A stretch of 64,000 bases of DNA from Caldilineaceae bacterium (GCA_958295845.1 OY282376.1:4849022-4913021); one strand, 5' to 3'. Shown: positions 1 to 9,886, numbered from the stretch's first letter. Notes: generated by a model not told the origin, from the sequence alone. Program-made: numbers and translations.

Positions 1-2
1 CG

Positions 3-719
3 GCCAGCGGCAGCGGGCGGTGGCAGATCGCAAATGTGGCCGTCTCTCCGGCTTGGCGCGGGCGCGGGATCAGCCGCGCCCTGATGGAGCATGCCCTGGA
101 CTATATCCGCGAGATGGGCGGGTCCTGGGCTGTTCTGCAGGTACGCGGGGAAAATGAGATCGCCCACGGCCTCTATGAACGGCTTCGTTTCGAGAACATG
201 GGGGGAACGACGGAACTTTACGCGCCGGCTGTGCCGAAGTCGGTCGCGATGCCAGTTGTTTCGAATCTACTGCCGTTCTCCCCAAATGACAGCAACCTTC
301 TGTATGATTTGGCAACCAGCCGTCCCAGCGCGGAATTCCAGTGGTGGCGGGCCGTAAGGCGAGACGACTTTCAGGTCCCGCTCGAGAAGCGTATTGGTGA
401 GCTGGTGAGCAGGCTCGTTGGCCGCCAGCGGATCTACCGTTACGCCATTCGCGAATACAGAAGCCGCTTTGAAGGCGCAGTCCAGGTGACCGCGCGCTGC
501 TGGCAAGGGGAGCACAATATCCGCCTCTGGCTGCGGCCCGACGCCCAGGAACAGTATGCCCAGCCGTTAGTCTTGAGCGCACTGGCCCTACTGCAGGAGA
601 GTCCGCGCTGGCCGTTGCGGGCGACTGTGAGCACACAGGACGAACTCGCGGCCCAGACGCTGCTGGAGCACGGCTTTACCGTTCGCAGTACCTTGTACAC
701 GATGCGCCTGCGCATGTAG
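3..719 (+). CDS. GNAT-family N-acetyltransferase (5' end cut by window)
   Basis: Transfers an acetyl group from acetyl-CoA to an unidentified amine. The frame is open to the window edge, and the residues before the first possible start (GTG at 36) continue a typical GNAT strand, reading WQIANVAVSPAWRGRGISRA. The acetyl-CoA loop RGRGIS follows the usual R/Q-x-x-G-x-G pattern. The gene therefore begins upstream and this is the C-terminal 238 residues. The first third of the visible part is the conserved fold, ending in YERLRFENMG. The remaining 150 residues look like a second, degenerate GNAT-like half ending in LLEHGFTVRSTLYTMRLRM, so a tandem-GNAT protein is possible. The next gene starts 6 bp downstream. 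The family is clear; the substrate is not. Confidence 0.85.
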   Translation, partial: ASGSGRWQIANVAVSPAWRGRGISRALMEHALDYIREMGGSWAVLQVRGENEIAHGLYERLRFENMGGTTELYAPAVPKSVAMPVVSNLLPFSPNDSNLLYDLATSRPSAEFQWWRAVRRDDFQVPLEKRIGELVSRLVGRQRIYRYAIREYRSRFEGAVQVTARCWQGEHNIRLWLRPDAQEQYAQPLVLSALALLQESPRWPLRATVSTQDELAAQTLLEHGFTVRSTLYTMRLRM

Positions 720-725
720 GCTCTG

Positions 726-1109
726 ATGAAGCTTCTGTTACGGCTGGTCGGGAACGCCATCGCGCTGTATGCGGCGTCAGCGCTGATCGACGGCATTCAG
801 TTCGGCGCAGGCGGCGAGGTAGATCTCGGCAGCCTGCTGATGGTCACCCTGATCTTTGGCGTTGTCAATGCGGTAATCAAGCCGTTTGTGAAAGTTGCGA
901 CCTGCCCAGCCTACCTGGTCACCCTCGGCCTGTTCACCTTTGTGATCAACGCCCTGATGCTCCTGCTGACCGGCGTGCTGGCCGGTCTGTTCAATGTCGA
1001 CTTTCAGATAGACGGCTTTGGACCCGCCTTCCGGGGCGCCATCGTCATCAGCTTGGTCAGCTTTCTCCTTAGTCTTTTCATGTCCACTGAGAAAAACGAC
1101 AAAGACTAA
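726..1109 (+). CDS. Phage holin family 4 / YvlD-like membrane protein
   Basis: A 127-residue integral membrane protein with four hydrophobic segments (about residues 5-25, 35-55, 60-85 and 95-118). It ends in a short charged tail, STEKNDKD. The order of motifs, including NAVIKP after the second segment and LP/CPAYLVTLGLF before the third, matches the YvlD / mycobacterial 4-TM holin superfamily IV proteins. Members are small inner-membrane proteins linked in Firmicutes to envelope stress, and few are demonstrated holins. There is no lysin gene nearby, so a lysis role is unlikely here. It sits 6 bp after the acetyltransferase and is probably co-transcribed with it. Confidence 0.75.
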   Translation: MKLLLRLVGNAIALYAASALIDGIQFGAGGEVDLGSLLMVTLIFGVVNAVIKPFVKVATCPAYLVTLGLFTFVINALMLLLTGVLAGLFNVDFQIDGFGPAFRGAIVISLVSFLLSLFMSTEKNDKD

Positions 1110-1193
1110 TTGCAGGTCACGCGCGGCGCCGCGCGGTTACCTGCAGCTGGCCTCCTCTTCAAGTCTAAGTTCAACTTACCCCCGAGGCATACC

Positions 1194-2468
1194 ATGCGTG
1201 CTACTTTTCTCCACATGGCTGATTGCCATCTCGGCTATCGTCAGTACAACAGCCGGGAGCGTCAGAACGACTTCACCCGCGCCTATCTCAACATCATCGG
1301 GGTTGCCATCGACAAGAAGGTCGATTTCGTCCTGCTCGCCGGTGATCTCTTTGAGAAACGCGCCATCGATCCTCTCACCCTCGTCCACGCCATAAACGGA
1401 CTGGAACGGTTGAAAGAGGCGGGCATACCCTGCCTGGCGGTGGAAGGCAACCATGAACTGGCCTACTTTCGCGACAGTATTGGCTGGGTCCGCTTTTTGG
1501 CCGAGCGGGATCTGCTGACGCTGCTCAACCCAAAGATTGACGGTGATCAGGTAGGGCTTCCACCCTGCGACGGACGCGGAGGGGCTTATGTGGAACCTGT
1601 TCCGGGCTTGCGGGTCTACGGTATGCGCTATCTCGGTAGCGCGACGGCAGCGGTCGTTCAGCGTTTGGCCGACGCAATGGGTGCAGTCGACAGAAAGGGG
1701 ATCGAGTACACAATCTTCATGGCGCATGCAGGCGTGGAAGGCGTTATCGATCGCGCCGGCGGCGCTATCAGCCACCGGGAGCTGGCGCCCCTGCGCCCCC
1801 ATGTGGACTACCTGGCACTGGGACACATCCACAAGTCCTACGAGTTCGACGACTGGATCTACAACCCGGGCAGCCCGGAGACAAACTCACTTATGGAGGC
1901 GGACTGGCCGGAGCGGGGATACTATCTTGTGGAGGTGGATACGGAAGCAGAGCCGATGCACCGCCCTGTCCTGCACGCCAATCCCCGACGTGCGTTTGAA
2001 CGACTTTTCTTCAAGGTCGACGCCTGCGAGACACCGGCCCAACTAGTCGAGGCGTGCCAAGGCTATGTTGCGCGGCAGCGGCGTCAGTTCATGGGTAAGA
2101 AACCGGTGGTCGAGCTGCGCCTGAGCGGGGTGCTCCCTTTCGACCGCGGCGCGCTGAGGTTGGACGAGATTGTACGGATGATCGAAGAGCAGTACCAGCC
2201 GCTGCTCTGTTTTGTGCGCGACGGGACGAGGGCGACTGCCTTCGCGGTGGAGGATGATCAGCAACTCAGCCGAACAGCTCTGGAGCGGCGCATAATATCC
2301 GACCTTCTCGAACGGGACAACCGCTTCCGCGCCCGCAGCAGCGAGTGGACCAAGCTGGCGCTCGCCATTAAACAGTTGGCTGTCAGCGGCGCCTCTGCCG
2401 ATGCGATATTGGAGGAGCTGGAAAGAGGCAGGGACAGGGTCGTTCAGGGAGAAGAGTTGCCATGTTGA
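1194..2468 (+). CDS. sbcD: SbcD/Mre11-type DNA repair nuclease subunit
   Basis: Metallophosphoesterase nuclease subunit of the SbcCD (Mre11-Rad50) complex, which opens hairpins and trims blocked DNA ends. All phosphoesterase motifs are visible: ADCH (residues 9-12), GDLF (50-53), GNHE (85-88), HAG near 177 and GHIH near 210. These supply the two-metal site. The open frame extends back to 1110, but the preceding 28 residues look non-coding. ATG 1194 has a GAGG ribosome site 6-9 bases upstream and starts directly with the first beta-strand (MRATFLHMADCH). The 424-residue product is normal for the family. The stop overlaps the sbcC start by 7 bp, indicating translational coupling. Confidence 0.93.
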   Translation: MRATFLHMADCHLGYRQYNSRERQNDFTRAYLNIIGVAIDKKVDFVLLAGDLFEKRAIDPLTLVHAINGLERLKEAGIPCLAVEGNHELAYFRDSIGWVRFLAERDLLTLLNPKIDGDQVGLPPCDGRGGAYVEPVPGLRVYGMRYLGSATAAVVQRLADAMGAVDRKGIEYTIFMAHAGVEGVIDRAGGAISHRELAPLRPHVDYLALGHIHKSYEFDDWIYNPGSPETNSLMEADWPERGYYLVEVDTEAEPMHRPVLHANPRRAFERLFFKVDACETPAQLVEACQGYVARQRRQFMGKKPVVELRLSGVLPFDRGALRLDEIVRMIEEQYQPLLCFVRDGTRATAFAVEDDQQLSRTALERRIISDLLERDNRFRARSSEWTKLALAIKQLAVSGASADAILEELERGRDRVVQGEELPC

Positions 2469-5173
2469 TCCGTTCGCTGACCCTGGAAAACGTCAAGAGC
2501 TACGAAAAGGCAAGGGTTGAATTCACCGCCGGCACGAATGCAATCGTTGGCCCCAACGGGACGGGAAAGACGACGATCCTCGAGGCCATCGGCTTTGCCC
2601 TCTTCGATCATCTGCCCTATAGCCAAGCAGATTTCGTGCGTGCGGGAGAAAGATTGGCGAGCGTGGCGGTGGATTTTCTCAGCGATTACGATGAGCGCGT
2701 CTATCAAGTCATGCGAAGCTGTGGCAGCAGTAGCGCTTATACGATCGTGGACCCGGAACTCGCCATACGAATATGCGAGGGCAAAGCTGACGTCATGCAG
2801 TTCTTGCGTCTGCATCTAGGCATCGACCCTGACACCGAGCCGGAAGATCTGTTCAGGAACGCGGTGGGCGTTCCCCAGGGCAGCTTCACCGTCTCCTTTC
2901 TTGAGACGCCAAGGATCCGCAAGGAAATTTTCGACCCGTTTTTGAAGGTGACTGAGTACCGCCGGGCATGGGAAAGGCTGCGCGAGCCGCTCAGTTTGCT
3001 CAACCGGCGCCAAAGAGATCAGGCGGTTGAAATCAGCGGGCTGGAGGGTGAGCTGAAGCGACTGCCAACTATGCAGTCTGAAGCCGAGAAACTGACCAAG
3101 CTCATAGACAGCGCGGATTCCGACCTGCACGCTGCGCTGGGAGAGTTATCGGCGGCTGAATCCGCCCGGCAGGCGATGGAAGCGAACCGGGAACGGCTGC
3201 AAGAGTTGGAACGCATGGTACAGGTGCAGCAGCAGTTGGTGGCCGAACAAGAGCGAACGCTGGCTGCGTCGCGGCAGCGGTTAACAGAGAGCAAGGAGGC
3301 GGCGGCAACTGCGGAAGCCAACCGGGCCGGCCATGAAGCCTACGGCGCGGCGCTGCTGGCACAGCGGGCCGTGAATTCCCGGATAGCGCAGCGCCGGCGG
3401 CTGGATGAGGAGCGCGCCGGCGCCCAGACGCAATTGGCCCGGACGGAAACGCAGGAGGATGCCCAGGAACGCGCGCTGGTTGAGATTGCGGAGGCAGAGA
3501 AGACGGCCGCGGATCTGGCCGATAGGGCAGCTGAGCAGGAACGGTTGGAAGCTGAGCTGCGGGATGCGCAACGGGAGGCCGACCGGTTGAAAGATGCCGC
3601 CGCCCGAGTACAGCGGGAACAGGCCGCCGTCAACGTGGCGCAGGCGCGGCTGGACAGTTTACGCAGGGAGTTGGGCCAGGCCCAGGAGATTGAAGCATCG
3701 TTGGAACCACTGCAGGCACGCCTGGAAACTTTGCAGCAGATGAAATCGGCCGAACAGGCCAATGAGGCCCGAATACAGATGGAACAGAAGACGGTCCAGG
3801 AGCAGGGCCAGCAGTTGCGGGCGTCGGAAACATCTCCAATCTGTCCCATCTGTGAACAGCCCCTGTCAGCGGCTAATCGTCAACGGCTAATTGACCGCCT
3901 CCGCACGCGCTGGGTGGAGTTGAACGAGGCCTCTCAGGCCGCTGCGGAGGCGGTCCGTAAAGCAGAAGCGGAACGGGAGCAGACCAGCGTCACGCTCAAT
4001 CAGCGGGAACAGACGCTGCGCAATCTGCCGCGACAGAACGCAGTCGAAACAGCCGAAAATGAGTTGGCCGATTTGAAGTCCCAACTGACCGATGCCAGCA
4101 GCGCGATTGATGCGCTGAGACAGGCGCCGAAACGGTTGGGACAGCTACAGGATGCATTGAAGGCGCTGGGCGACCCACGGCGACGGCGAGATGCGGCCCT
4201 CCAACAGGCACGGGGGCGGAAGCCGATAGAAGAGACGTTGCAGCAGCAGCGGGCGCAGGCTGATGAGCAGCGAAACGCGCTCGCGGCGCTTGACAAGCAG
4301 ATGGCAGAATTTGCCGACCTGGACGCAGAGACGGCCCGAATCGCCTCCCAATTGGAGAAGCTCCAGACAGCCGACGATCTTTACCGGCACAATCAGGCCG
4401 CAGTCGCAGCCCTCCCCCAGCGCCTGCATGAGGTGGCCGCGGGAGAGAAGGCGCTGGAGGCCGCGCAGGAACGCTTCGAGGCCGGACAGGAGCAGCTGGC
4501 AGCCAGCGCGCGCGATTTCGACGAGGAACGCTTCCAGGAGGTTGTTGCCAAGGTAGACGAGCTCCGCAGCCGCAGTGTACGGCTGGAGACTGAATTGGGC
4601 CAGTGGCGTGAACGCCTTACGCGGGCGGAGGAGGAGATCACCCAACTGCAGGCCTTGGCGAAGCGGCTCGCAGCTGCCCAATCCCGGCACGATCGGCTGG
4701 CGGAACAGGAGGAGCTGCTGCAGTTTCTGCGCACCGTCCTGCAGGATGCAGGCCCGTTTGTGACCAAGGCCCTGGTCCAGCAGATCAGTTACGCTGCCAA
4801 TCAGTTATTCGGCCAGATAATGGAGGACTACACGCGTACGCTACATTGGCAAGAGGACTACGGGATCATCCTGGAGACGGATGGCCGGGAGCGAACCTTT
4901 GCGCAGCTGTCCGGGGGCGAGCAGATGAGCGCGGCGCTGGCAGTACGGCTGGCCCTGCTCCAGGAGATGAGCGATATCGGCATAGCATTCTTTGACGAAC
5001 CGACAACCAATCTGGACGATACCCGCCGCGACGCGCTGGCCCGGCAGATCGTGGGCGTGCGCGGCTTTGAGCAACTCTTTATCATCAGCCACGACGACTC
5101 GTTCGAACAGGCTACAGAGAAGCTGATCCGGGTAGAGAAGCGAAACGGGGCGAGCGAGATCCACTATGAGTGA
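2462..5173 (+). CDS. sbcC: SbcC/Rad50-type ATPase
   Basis: SMC-like ATPase partner of SbcD. Residues 30-38 hold the Walker A loop GPNGTGKTT. A long glutamine/alanine/glutamate-rich coiled coil runs from about 170 to 780 and is broken near residue 460 by the zinc hook CPIC, through which two molecules dimerise. The ABC signature LSGGEQ lies near 815 and Walker B with D-loop (FFDEPTTNLD) near 842-852. At 903 residues it is slightly shorter than E. coli SbcC and close to other bacterial Rad50-like proteins. It overlaps sbcD by 7 bp. A convergent glycosyltransferase gene ends 22 bp after its stop. Confidence 0.95.
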   Translation: MLIRSLTLENVKSYEKARVEFTAGTNAIVGPNGTGKTTILEAIGFALFDHLPYSQADFVRAGERLASVAVDFLSDYDERVYQVMRSCGSSSAYTIVDPELAIRICEGKADVMQFLRLHLGIDPDTEPEDLFRNAVGVPQGSFTVSFLETPRIRKEIFDPFLKVTEYRRAWERLREPLSLLNRRQRDQAVEISGLEGELKRLPTMQSEAEKLTKLIDSADSDLHAALGELSAAESARQAMEANRERLQELERMVQVQQQLVAEQERTLAASRQRLTESKEAAATAEANRAGHEAYGAALLAQRAVNSRIAQRRRLDEERAGAQTQLARTETQEDAQERALVEIAEAEKTAADLADRAAEQERLEAELRDAQREADRLKDAAARVQREQAAVNVAQARLDSLRRELGQAQEIEASLEPLQARLETLQQMKSAEQANEARIQMEQKTVQEQGQQLRASETSPICPICEQPLSAANRQRLIDRLRTRWVELNEASQAAAEAVRKAEAEREQTSVTLNQREQTLRNLPRQNAVETAENELADLKSQLTDASSAIDALRQAPKRLGQLQDALKALGDPRRRRDAALQQARGRKPIEETLQQQRAQADEQRNALAALDKQMAEFADLDAETARIASQLEKLQTADDLYRHNQAAVAALPQRLHEVAAGEKALEAAQERFEAGQEQLAASARDFDEERFQEVVAKVDELRSRSVRLETELGQWRERLTRAEEEITQLQALAKRLAAAQSRHDRLAEQEELLQFLRTVLQDAGPFVTKALVQQISYAANQLFGQIMEDYTRTLHWQEDYGIILETDGRERTFAQLSGGEQMSAALAVRLALLQEMSDIGIAFFDEPTTNLDDTRRDALARQIVGVRGFEQLFIISHDDSFEQATEKLIRVEKRNGASEIHYE

Positions 5174-5195
5174 GACAGGTTGACAGGAGATGGAA

Positions 5196-6446
5196 CTAGG
5201 CGGCGGCAACCAAGAGCTGTGCTGCTTTGGGAATCCCTCCCAGGGACGCGAACTCTTCCTGAAGGCTGACGGCGTTCAGACGAGCGGGGGCGTCGTCGGG
5301 CAGTATCTTCCGCAGGGCTTCGACTGCCAGCGGAACGGTGAACAGATGGGGGGGGATGTGATAACCGACGCCGCTGCGCGTGACCCCGCTGGCCTGGCGG
5401 GCCTGGTCGGCGGCCTTGGGCACGACGATCTGTGGAATCCCGTGGGTCACCAAGGCGTGGGTCGTGCCGGCGCCGCCATGATGGACCGCCGCGGTGACGC
5501 GGGGCAACACCTCTGCAAACCGGACCCTTTCCACCAGAATGGAAGACTGCGGCAGTCTGTTCCGCAGTGCATCGACCTCACGTTGAGACCAGCCCCCCTC
5601 TGTGCCAGCGGCGCCAAAGCCTCTGCCGACCGCCAGGATCGGTACGCCCCCCACCTCTGCCGCGGCGCGGGCCGCGATTAAAAAGAAATCAGTGTCCCTG
5701 GTAAATGCCGTACCAAGGGTGATGAAGATCCATGGTCGATCGCTCGGAAGTTGGTCGAGCCAGGTTGATTCGGGTGGCAGGGGCGGAGGCGCGATCCCGC
5801 CGACCATTCGTGTCTGCGGCAGCAGCCGCGCGCCTGCATACCAGCGGGGGCTCCAGTAGGTCAGATGCAGGGAGGGCGAACGCAGCGCCGATGGACTGTC
5901 CACCGCCCAGTTGACGCCGTTCACGCCAAAATCGGCAAGCAGCGCGCCCACTCGCGCCTGAGCCAGTTCTCCGACTGCGCCGGGCGCGTCTGCTTTGGGG
6001 CTTGGTGATTGGGTCTGCATGGCCGGCCAGCCGGCGACCGCGAAAGGCACGCCCAGGCGTTCTGCGGCGATGCCGGCCGCGGCGGTGAACATCTCACTGA
6101 CGATCAGGTGCGGGCGAAAACGCTTGGCTACTTCGACAAGCTCGAGCGTTGCCGTACGCACGCGCGCCACGTCAAGCCACTGATCCAGAGAGCGGATCAT
6201 GCGCAGGCGCTGGAACTCCTCGTCTGTAGCCGCGCCTTTCTGAATAGGAGGCGGCGGCGGCCAGCGCCAGCCGGTCTCCTCCAGGACATGTACGGGAACG
6301 CCCTGTTCAACGAGCTGGCTTTGCAGTTCATACCCTGTGGCCCACAGGACCTCGTGACCCGCCCGCATCAGCTGGACAGCCGTGGGCAGATAGCCGCCCC
6401 AATCCAGGTGGCCTGCCAGTTGGGCGGATACACATAGAAAGCGCAA
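5196..6446 (-). CDS. GT1-family (MGT/UGT-like) glycosyltransferase
   Basis: Probable NDP-sugar-dependent glycosyltransferase of the GT1 type that decorates macrolides, sterols or lipids. The N-terminal Rossmann half begins LRFLCVSAQLAGHL. The C-terminal half has a run of GT1 signatures: FITLGTAF, then HHGGAGTTHALVTHGIPQ around residue 321, where the His and Gly-rich loop bind the nucleotide diphosphate, then AADQARQA. I chose the TTG at 6446 because GAGGAG sits 6 bases ahead of it. The in-frame ATG at 6479 lies inside the upstream gene and would add an odd Cys-rich leader. The start follows the upstream stop by about 10 bp, so the two genes form an operon. Length is 416 residues; the acceptor is unknown. 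Confidence 0.87.
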   Translation of the reverse strand: MRFLCVSAQLAGHLDWGGYLPTAVQLMRAGHEVLWATGYELQSQLVEQGVPVHVLEETGWRWPPPPPIQKGAATDEEFQRLRMIRSLDQWLDVARVRTATLELVEVAKRFRPHLIVSEMFTAAAGIAAERLGVPFAVAGWPAMQTQSPSPKADAPGAVGELAQARVGALLADFGVNGVNWAVDSPSALRSPSLHLTYWSPRWYAGARLLPQTRMVGGIAPPPLPPESTWLDQLPSDRPWIFITLGTAFTRDTDFFLIAARAAAEVGGVPILAVGRGFGAAGTEGGWSQREVDALRNRLPQSSILVERVRFAEVLPRVTAAVHHGGAGTTHALVTHGIPQIVVPKAADQARQASGVTRSGVGYHIPPHLFTVPLAVEALRKILPDDAPARLNAVSLQEEFASLGGIPKAAQLLVAAA

Positions 6447-6456
6447 GCAGCACTCC

Positions 6457-8643
6457 TCAGCCACCGCAGCCGGGTACAAGGCGGAACAGCCCGCCTGTGC
6501 CGGTTCCGATCCAGACGGCGCCGTCCGGTGCAGTTGCGACCGCTTGCACGGGCCAGTTGTGCATGATCCGTTCGGCGATAACCTGACCGCCCGCGTTCGC
6601 CATCCGGAACAGTCCGGGGTCGCGCCCGTAGTTGGCGAAGAAGATGGTGTCGTAGGCCCAGGTGATGCCGGTGGGTGCGGCCGAGTTGGGCAGGACCAAC
6701 ACAGGTGCGGTCCACCAATCTTTGTTGACCCCGCCCAACACCAGCGGGAAGCCGTAGAAGGGGGTAGCGTTCACGTCGCCCGCATTGGCGGCAGCGGATA
6801 AGGTACGCGGGTCGAGCAGGTCGACTTCGTCTCCGGAGTTGAAATCACCGTGCACGTTGGTGGCGCCATTGTCGGTAAACCAGATGCGCCCGAACGGGTC
6901 GACGGCGATGCCATAGGGGTTGCGTACCCCGCGCGCCGCGGTCTGAAAGACGCCGATTGAGCGTTCGGCCAGCAGTCGGTCCAGCCGGGCGCGTACGATG
7001 CGGGCACCGAAGGGATTGCCGCCGGCAGCCACATTCGTGGCCAGTGTTTCGGCGGGAAGGTCGCCATCATGAAGAACGATTATGCCATCCGCATAGCCGT
7101 CCCGGACACCGCCGGCAGAGATATAGAGCCAGCCATCGCTGATCACGAGACCATTGTTGGCATGGAAATCCTTCCCGGAAACGGCGAAGCCGCCGGCCAG
7201 AGGTTCATATCCGCCGCCGTCGACGATGCGCCCCACTTCACCGGCCCGATTCAGGTAGAGCGCGCCCGCATGCCAGGCCATACCTGTGACACGGCTGGAT
7301 TCGCGCAGGATCTCATAGTAGCTGTCCCGGGAAACGCTGTGCCAGATGACGATCGAGCGGCTGGCATGGTAGGGATCGTACAGGATATTGGGATCGAGGT
7401 TGCCGGTGGCCGGGTGGTCCAAAGCGATGAACAGTCTGCCGTCCGGGGCAAAGTTCAGAGCGGTGATACTGTGTTTGTCCTGAAGTTTCTCGGCCAGAAA
7501 CTGCTCTGCACAGAAGCCACCCAAGGGAACCAGCCAGGGATCTGATTCGGATGGGGGGCTCAGATTGAGAGGAGCGACACGAATGCCAACACTGCCGGCA
7601 GCCATTCCTCTCGGAGGGGCGGCGGCGGCACTGTTTTGCGCATTTTCTTCCGGTTTGGCTTCGGCATTACCGCCCGCATTTGTGTCATCACTGGTTTCAA
7701 CACTGTTGGCGGATTCGCCCGATGACGGAGGCGGCGCGGCACTCGGCGTCTCCACTTGCGGCAGATATGCAGCGATCTGTTCGCCACTGGGAATGAGCGC
7801 ACAACTTGCCGGTAAAGCGAGTTGTGCGCTGACGTAGGGAACTGTGCCGCCATCCTGAGCACATTCATTCGGCGCACTAGTGAAATCTTCGCCTGACAGA
7901 CGCAGCCACATTTCGGCAACGGGCGCCGGTTCTGTGCCCTGCCTGTTCGCGCCACCCAGGATCCAATTGTAAATCAGTGCTTTGTCGTCATCACCGAGTT
8001 CGCCCACCAGCGGCATTTCCCCGGACCAGACCTGTGTCCAAAGCGTGGATGCATTCGGGGCGCCTGGTTGCACCACCGGTCCGTTCAGTCCGCCGGCCAT
8101 CAAGGGTTCATAGTCAGTCACCTGCAGTTCCGCCTGCTTCACGGCAGCGCTATGACAGGCGCCGCAGTTTTCTTCAAGAAGCGGCTGAATGTCCTCATCG
8201 AATCCCGGCGTTGATATCGGAATCCGGCCGAGGGAGCGGTCGAGGGAGATAAAGGGAAGCTCCTGGTCCTGGCCGAAGACCGCCTCAACGCGTACCAGTG
8301 TGCCTGCGGGCACGCGGCCCAGTCGGCAGCCTTCGAAATGGGGTCGATTGCGCACGTTGGCGTTGCGTTGCAACACCGCATAAACGGGCTGGCCTCCGGC
8401 AAGACAGGAGATGGCTTCGTCCATACCATGGATAAGGGCAATATCGGCAGTTCCGCCCATCGGATCAGGGTGTGCCGCAGGCGGCGGCGGCCGCTTTTCT
8501 TCGGAATTGACAGTTCCAGCGGAGTCGGCGGCGTGGGAGGTGAAAGGCCCGATCGGTTGAAATACACATGCACCGAGAAGCAGAACTACACAGACGAACA
8601 GTGGAATGGCAGCAAATGGGGCTGGATGGGGGGGATGACTCAT
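6457..8643 (-). CDS. Lipoprotein: SH3-like region, c-type haem motif and sugar-dehydrogenase-like beta-propeller
   Basis: A 728-residue exported protein. A lipoprotein signal ends in LLGAC (Cys26). About residues 75-130 contain a short SH3-like stretch (YAVLQRNANVRNRP). A cytochrome-c-like segment follows, with haem motif CGACH near 159-163 inside a text resembling planctomycete-type cytochromes (IQPLLEENCGACH). After a low-complexity linker (about 300-350), residues 385-725 form a propeller resembling PQQ-dependent glucose/sorbosone dehydrogenases, with LNFAPDGRLFIALD, NPYGIAVDPFGRIWFTDNG and APDGAVWIGT. An extracytoplasmic sugar oxidoreductase passing electrons to its own haem is the natural reading but is inference. 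The axial methionine may be in GEMPLVGELG. It is in an operon with the GT1 gene. Confidence 0.72.
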   Translation of the reverse strand: MSHPPHPAPFAAIPLFVCVVLLLGACVFQPIGPFTSHAADSAGTVNSEEKRPPPPAAHPDPMGGTADIALIHGMDEAISCLAGGQPVYAVLQRNANVRNRPHFEGCRLGRVPAGTLVRVEAVFGQDQELPFISLDRSLGRIPISTPGFDEDIQPLLEENCGACHSAAVKQAELQVTDYEPLMAGGLNGPVVQPGAPNASTLWTQVWSGEMPLVGELGDDDKALIYNWILGGANRQGTEPAPVAEMWLRLSGEDFTSAPNECAQDGGTVPYVSAQLALPASCALIPSGEQIAAYLPQVETPSAAPPPSSGESANSVETSDDTNAGGNAEAKPEENAQNSAAAAPPRGMAAGSVGIRVAPLNLSPPSESDPWLVPLGGFCAEQFLAEKLQDKHSITALNFAPDGRLFIALDHPATGNLDPNILYDPYHASRSIVIWHSVSRDSYYEILRESSRVTGMAWHAGALYLNRAGEVGRIVDGGGYEPLAGGFAVSGKDFHANNGLVISDGWLYISAGGVRDGYADGIIVLHDGDLPAETLATNVAAGGNPFGARIVRARLDRLLAERSIGVFQTAARGVRNPYGIAVDPFGRIWFTDNGATNVHGDFNSGDEVDLLDPRTLSAAANAGDVNATPFYGFPLVLGGVNKDWWTAPVLVLPNSAAPTGITWAYDTIFFANYGRDPGLFRMANAGGQVIAERIMHNWPVQAVATAPDGAVWIGTGTGGLFRLVPGCGG

Positions 8644-8716
8644 TGAAGGAGAACCTGTACGCAGTGCTGTTTGGGGGGCACCCCCATTCGTGGAAATGCG
8701 GCCCCCGAATGCGTTC

Positions 8717-9721
8717 CTATTTCACGGTGATAGAGTCGGAGACCGCCGATATCTCTGTCAGCGTACGACGCGCGACCGAAATGTCTTTCTGAATCTGGGC
8801 GACGAGCTCCTCCAAACTGTCAAAACGTTGCTCGTCACGCAGTCGAGACACGAAGGAGATGGCGAGTTCCTGTCCGTACAGTGCGCCGGACTCACCCACC
8901 GCTGGATAGTCGAGAAGATGGGTCTCGATCCGACGCCGGCGTCCGTCTACAGTGGGCCGCACGCCGATGTTGGTTACGCTGGCGCGAGGATGGGGCGAAC
9001 GACTGTCCGACGAACGACTGTCCTGCGGATATGCCCAAGTCACGTATACCCCATCGGCGGGGATGAGCTTCTGCGGAATGGGCCGGATGTTCGCGGTGGG
9101 CACGCCGATTTGACGCCCGCGACGCTCTCCCTCCTCGACGATGCCGGCGATCTGGTAGGGCCGGCCCAGCATCTGCGCGGCATCCTGTACAGCGCCGGCT
9201 AGGAGTGACTGACGGATCTGGCGACTGTGGACCTCTCCCTCCCCACATGTGAACGGCTCGATCACCGACAGTTCATAGCCGAGCCGCGTACCCAGCGTCC
9301 GCAGAAGGTCGACATTGCCGCTGCGCCCCCGACCAAGCGCGAAATCGGGACCCACGATCAGCCGGGCAAGGCCAAGGCGCCCGACGAGAAGTGTCATGAA
9401 CTGCTCGGGGGTCAGGCTGGCGAAATCCATGTCAAAGGGCTGAATGATCCCCAGATCAAGACCGAACGGTTCGATCAGGCGCAGACGCTCCTGTGGCGTT
9501 GTCAAGAGGGACAAGGTTAGTTCCGGCCGCAGCACGGCCATTGGGTGGGGATCGAACGTGAGCAGGGCTGTCTTGGCGGCGGGAGCATGGTTCGCCGCTT
9601 CAGTATGCAGGATGCGCAAGAGAGCCTGGTGGCCCAGATGCACACCGTCAAAATTTCCAATCGTCAGAAAAGTTGGACCGGGAAACCGGAGAGATCGCAG
9701 ATCGCTGCGCCAGATTCTCAT
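8717..9721 (-). CDS. ribF: Bifunctional riboflavin kinase / FAD synthetase
   Basis: Phosphorylates riboflavin to FMN and adenylates FMN to FAD in the cytoplasm. The N-terminal adenylyltransferase domain has TIGNFDGVHLGHQ (residues 20-32) with the HxGH nucleotide-binding motif. The C-terminal kinase domain has GVPTANI near 206-212, then NIGVRPTVDG and the catalytic-region ETHLLD. Length, 334 residues, is typical. It is the last gene of the minus-strand nusA-to-ribF block, 165 bp after truB. That gap holds nothing I can identify. Confidence 0.95.
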   Translation of the reverse strand: MRIWRSDLRSLRFPGPTFLTIGNFDGVHLGHQALLRILHTEAANHAPAAKTALLTFDPHPMAVLRPELTLSLLTTPQERLRLIEPFGLDLGIIQPFDMDFASLTPEQFMTLLVGRLGLARLIVGPDFALGRGRSGNVDLLRTLGTRLGYELSVIEPFTCGEGEVHSRQIRQSLLAGAVQDAAQMLGRPYQIAGIVEEGERRGRQIGVPTANIRPIPQKLIPADGVYVTWAYPQDSRSSDSRSPHPRASVTNIGVRPTVDGRRRRIETHLLDYPAVGESGALYGQELAISFVSRLRDEQRFDSLEELVAQIQKDISVARRTLTEISAVSDSITVK

Positions 9722-9886
9722 CTCAAATCAATTTCAGGTTCTTGACGTGAATTCCGATTGTCACCCATGCTCTCCGGTGGTTTGCCCGGTAGGAACGAAG
9801 GCGTCCTACCTGCCCTTACGCGATACATGTTATAGAAAGTAGCTGTTCTTCAAACTATACGTGCATTCGCCACCAGTGGCGGCCAA

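Noticed and set aside
726..1109. Phage holin as evidence of a prophage
   Set aside because: The YvlD/holin-IV family is widespread on chromosomes, and no lysin, capsid, integrase or att-like repeats are nearby.
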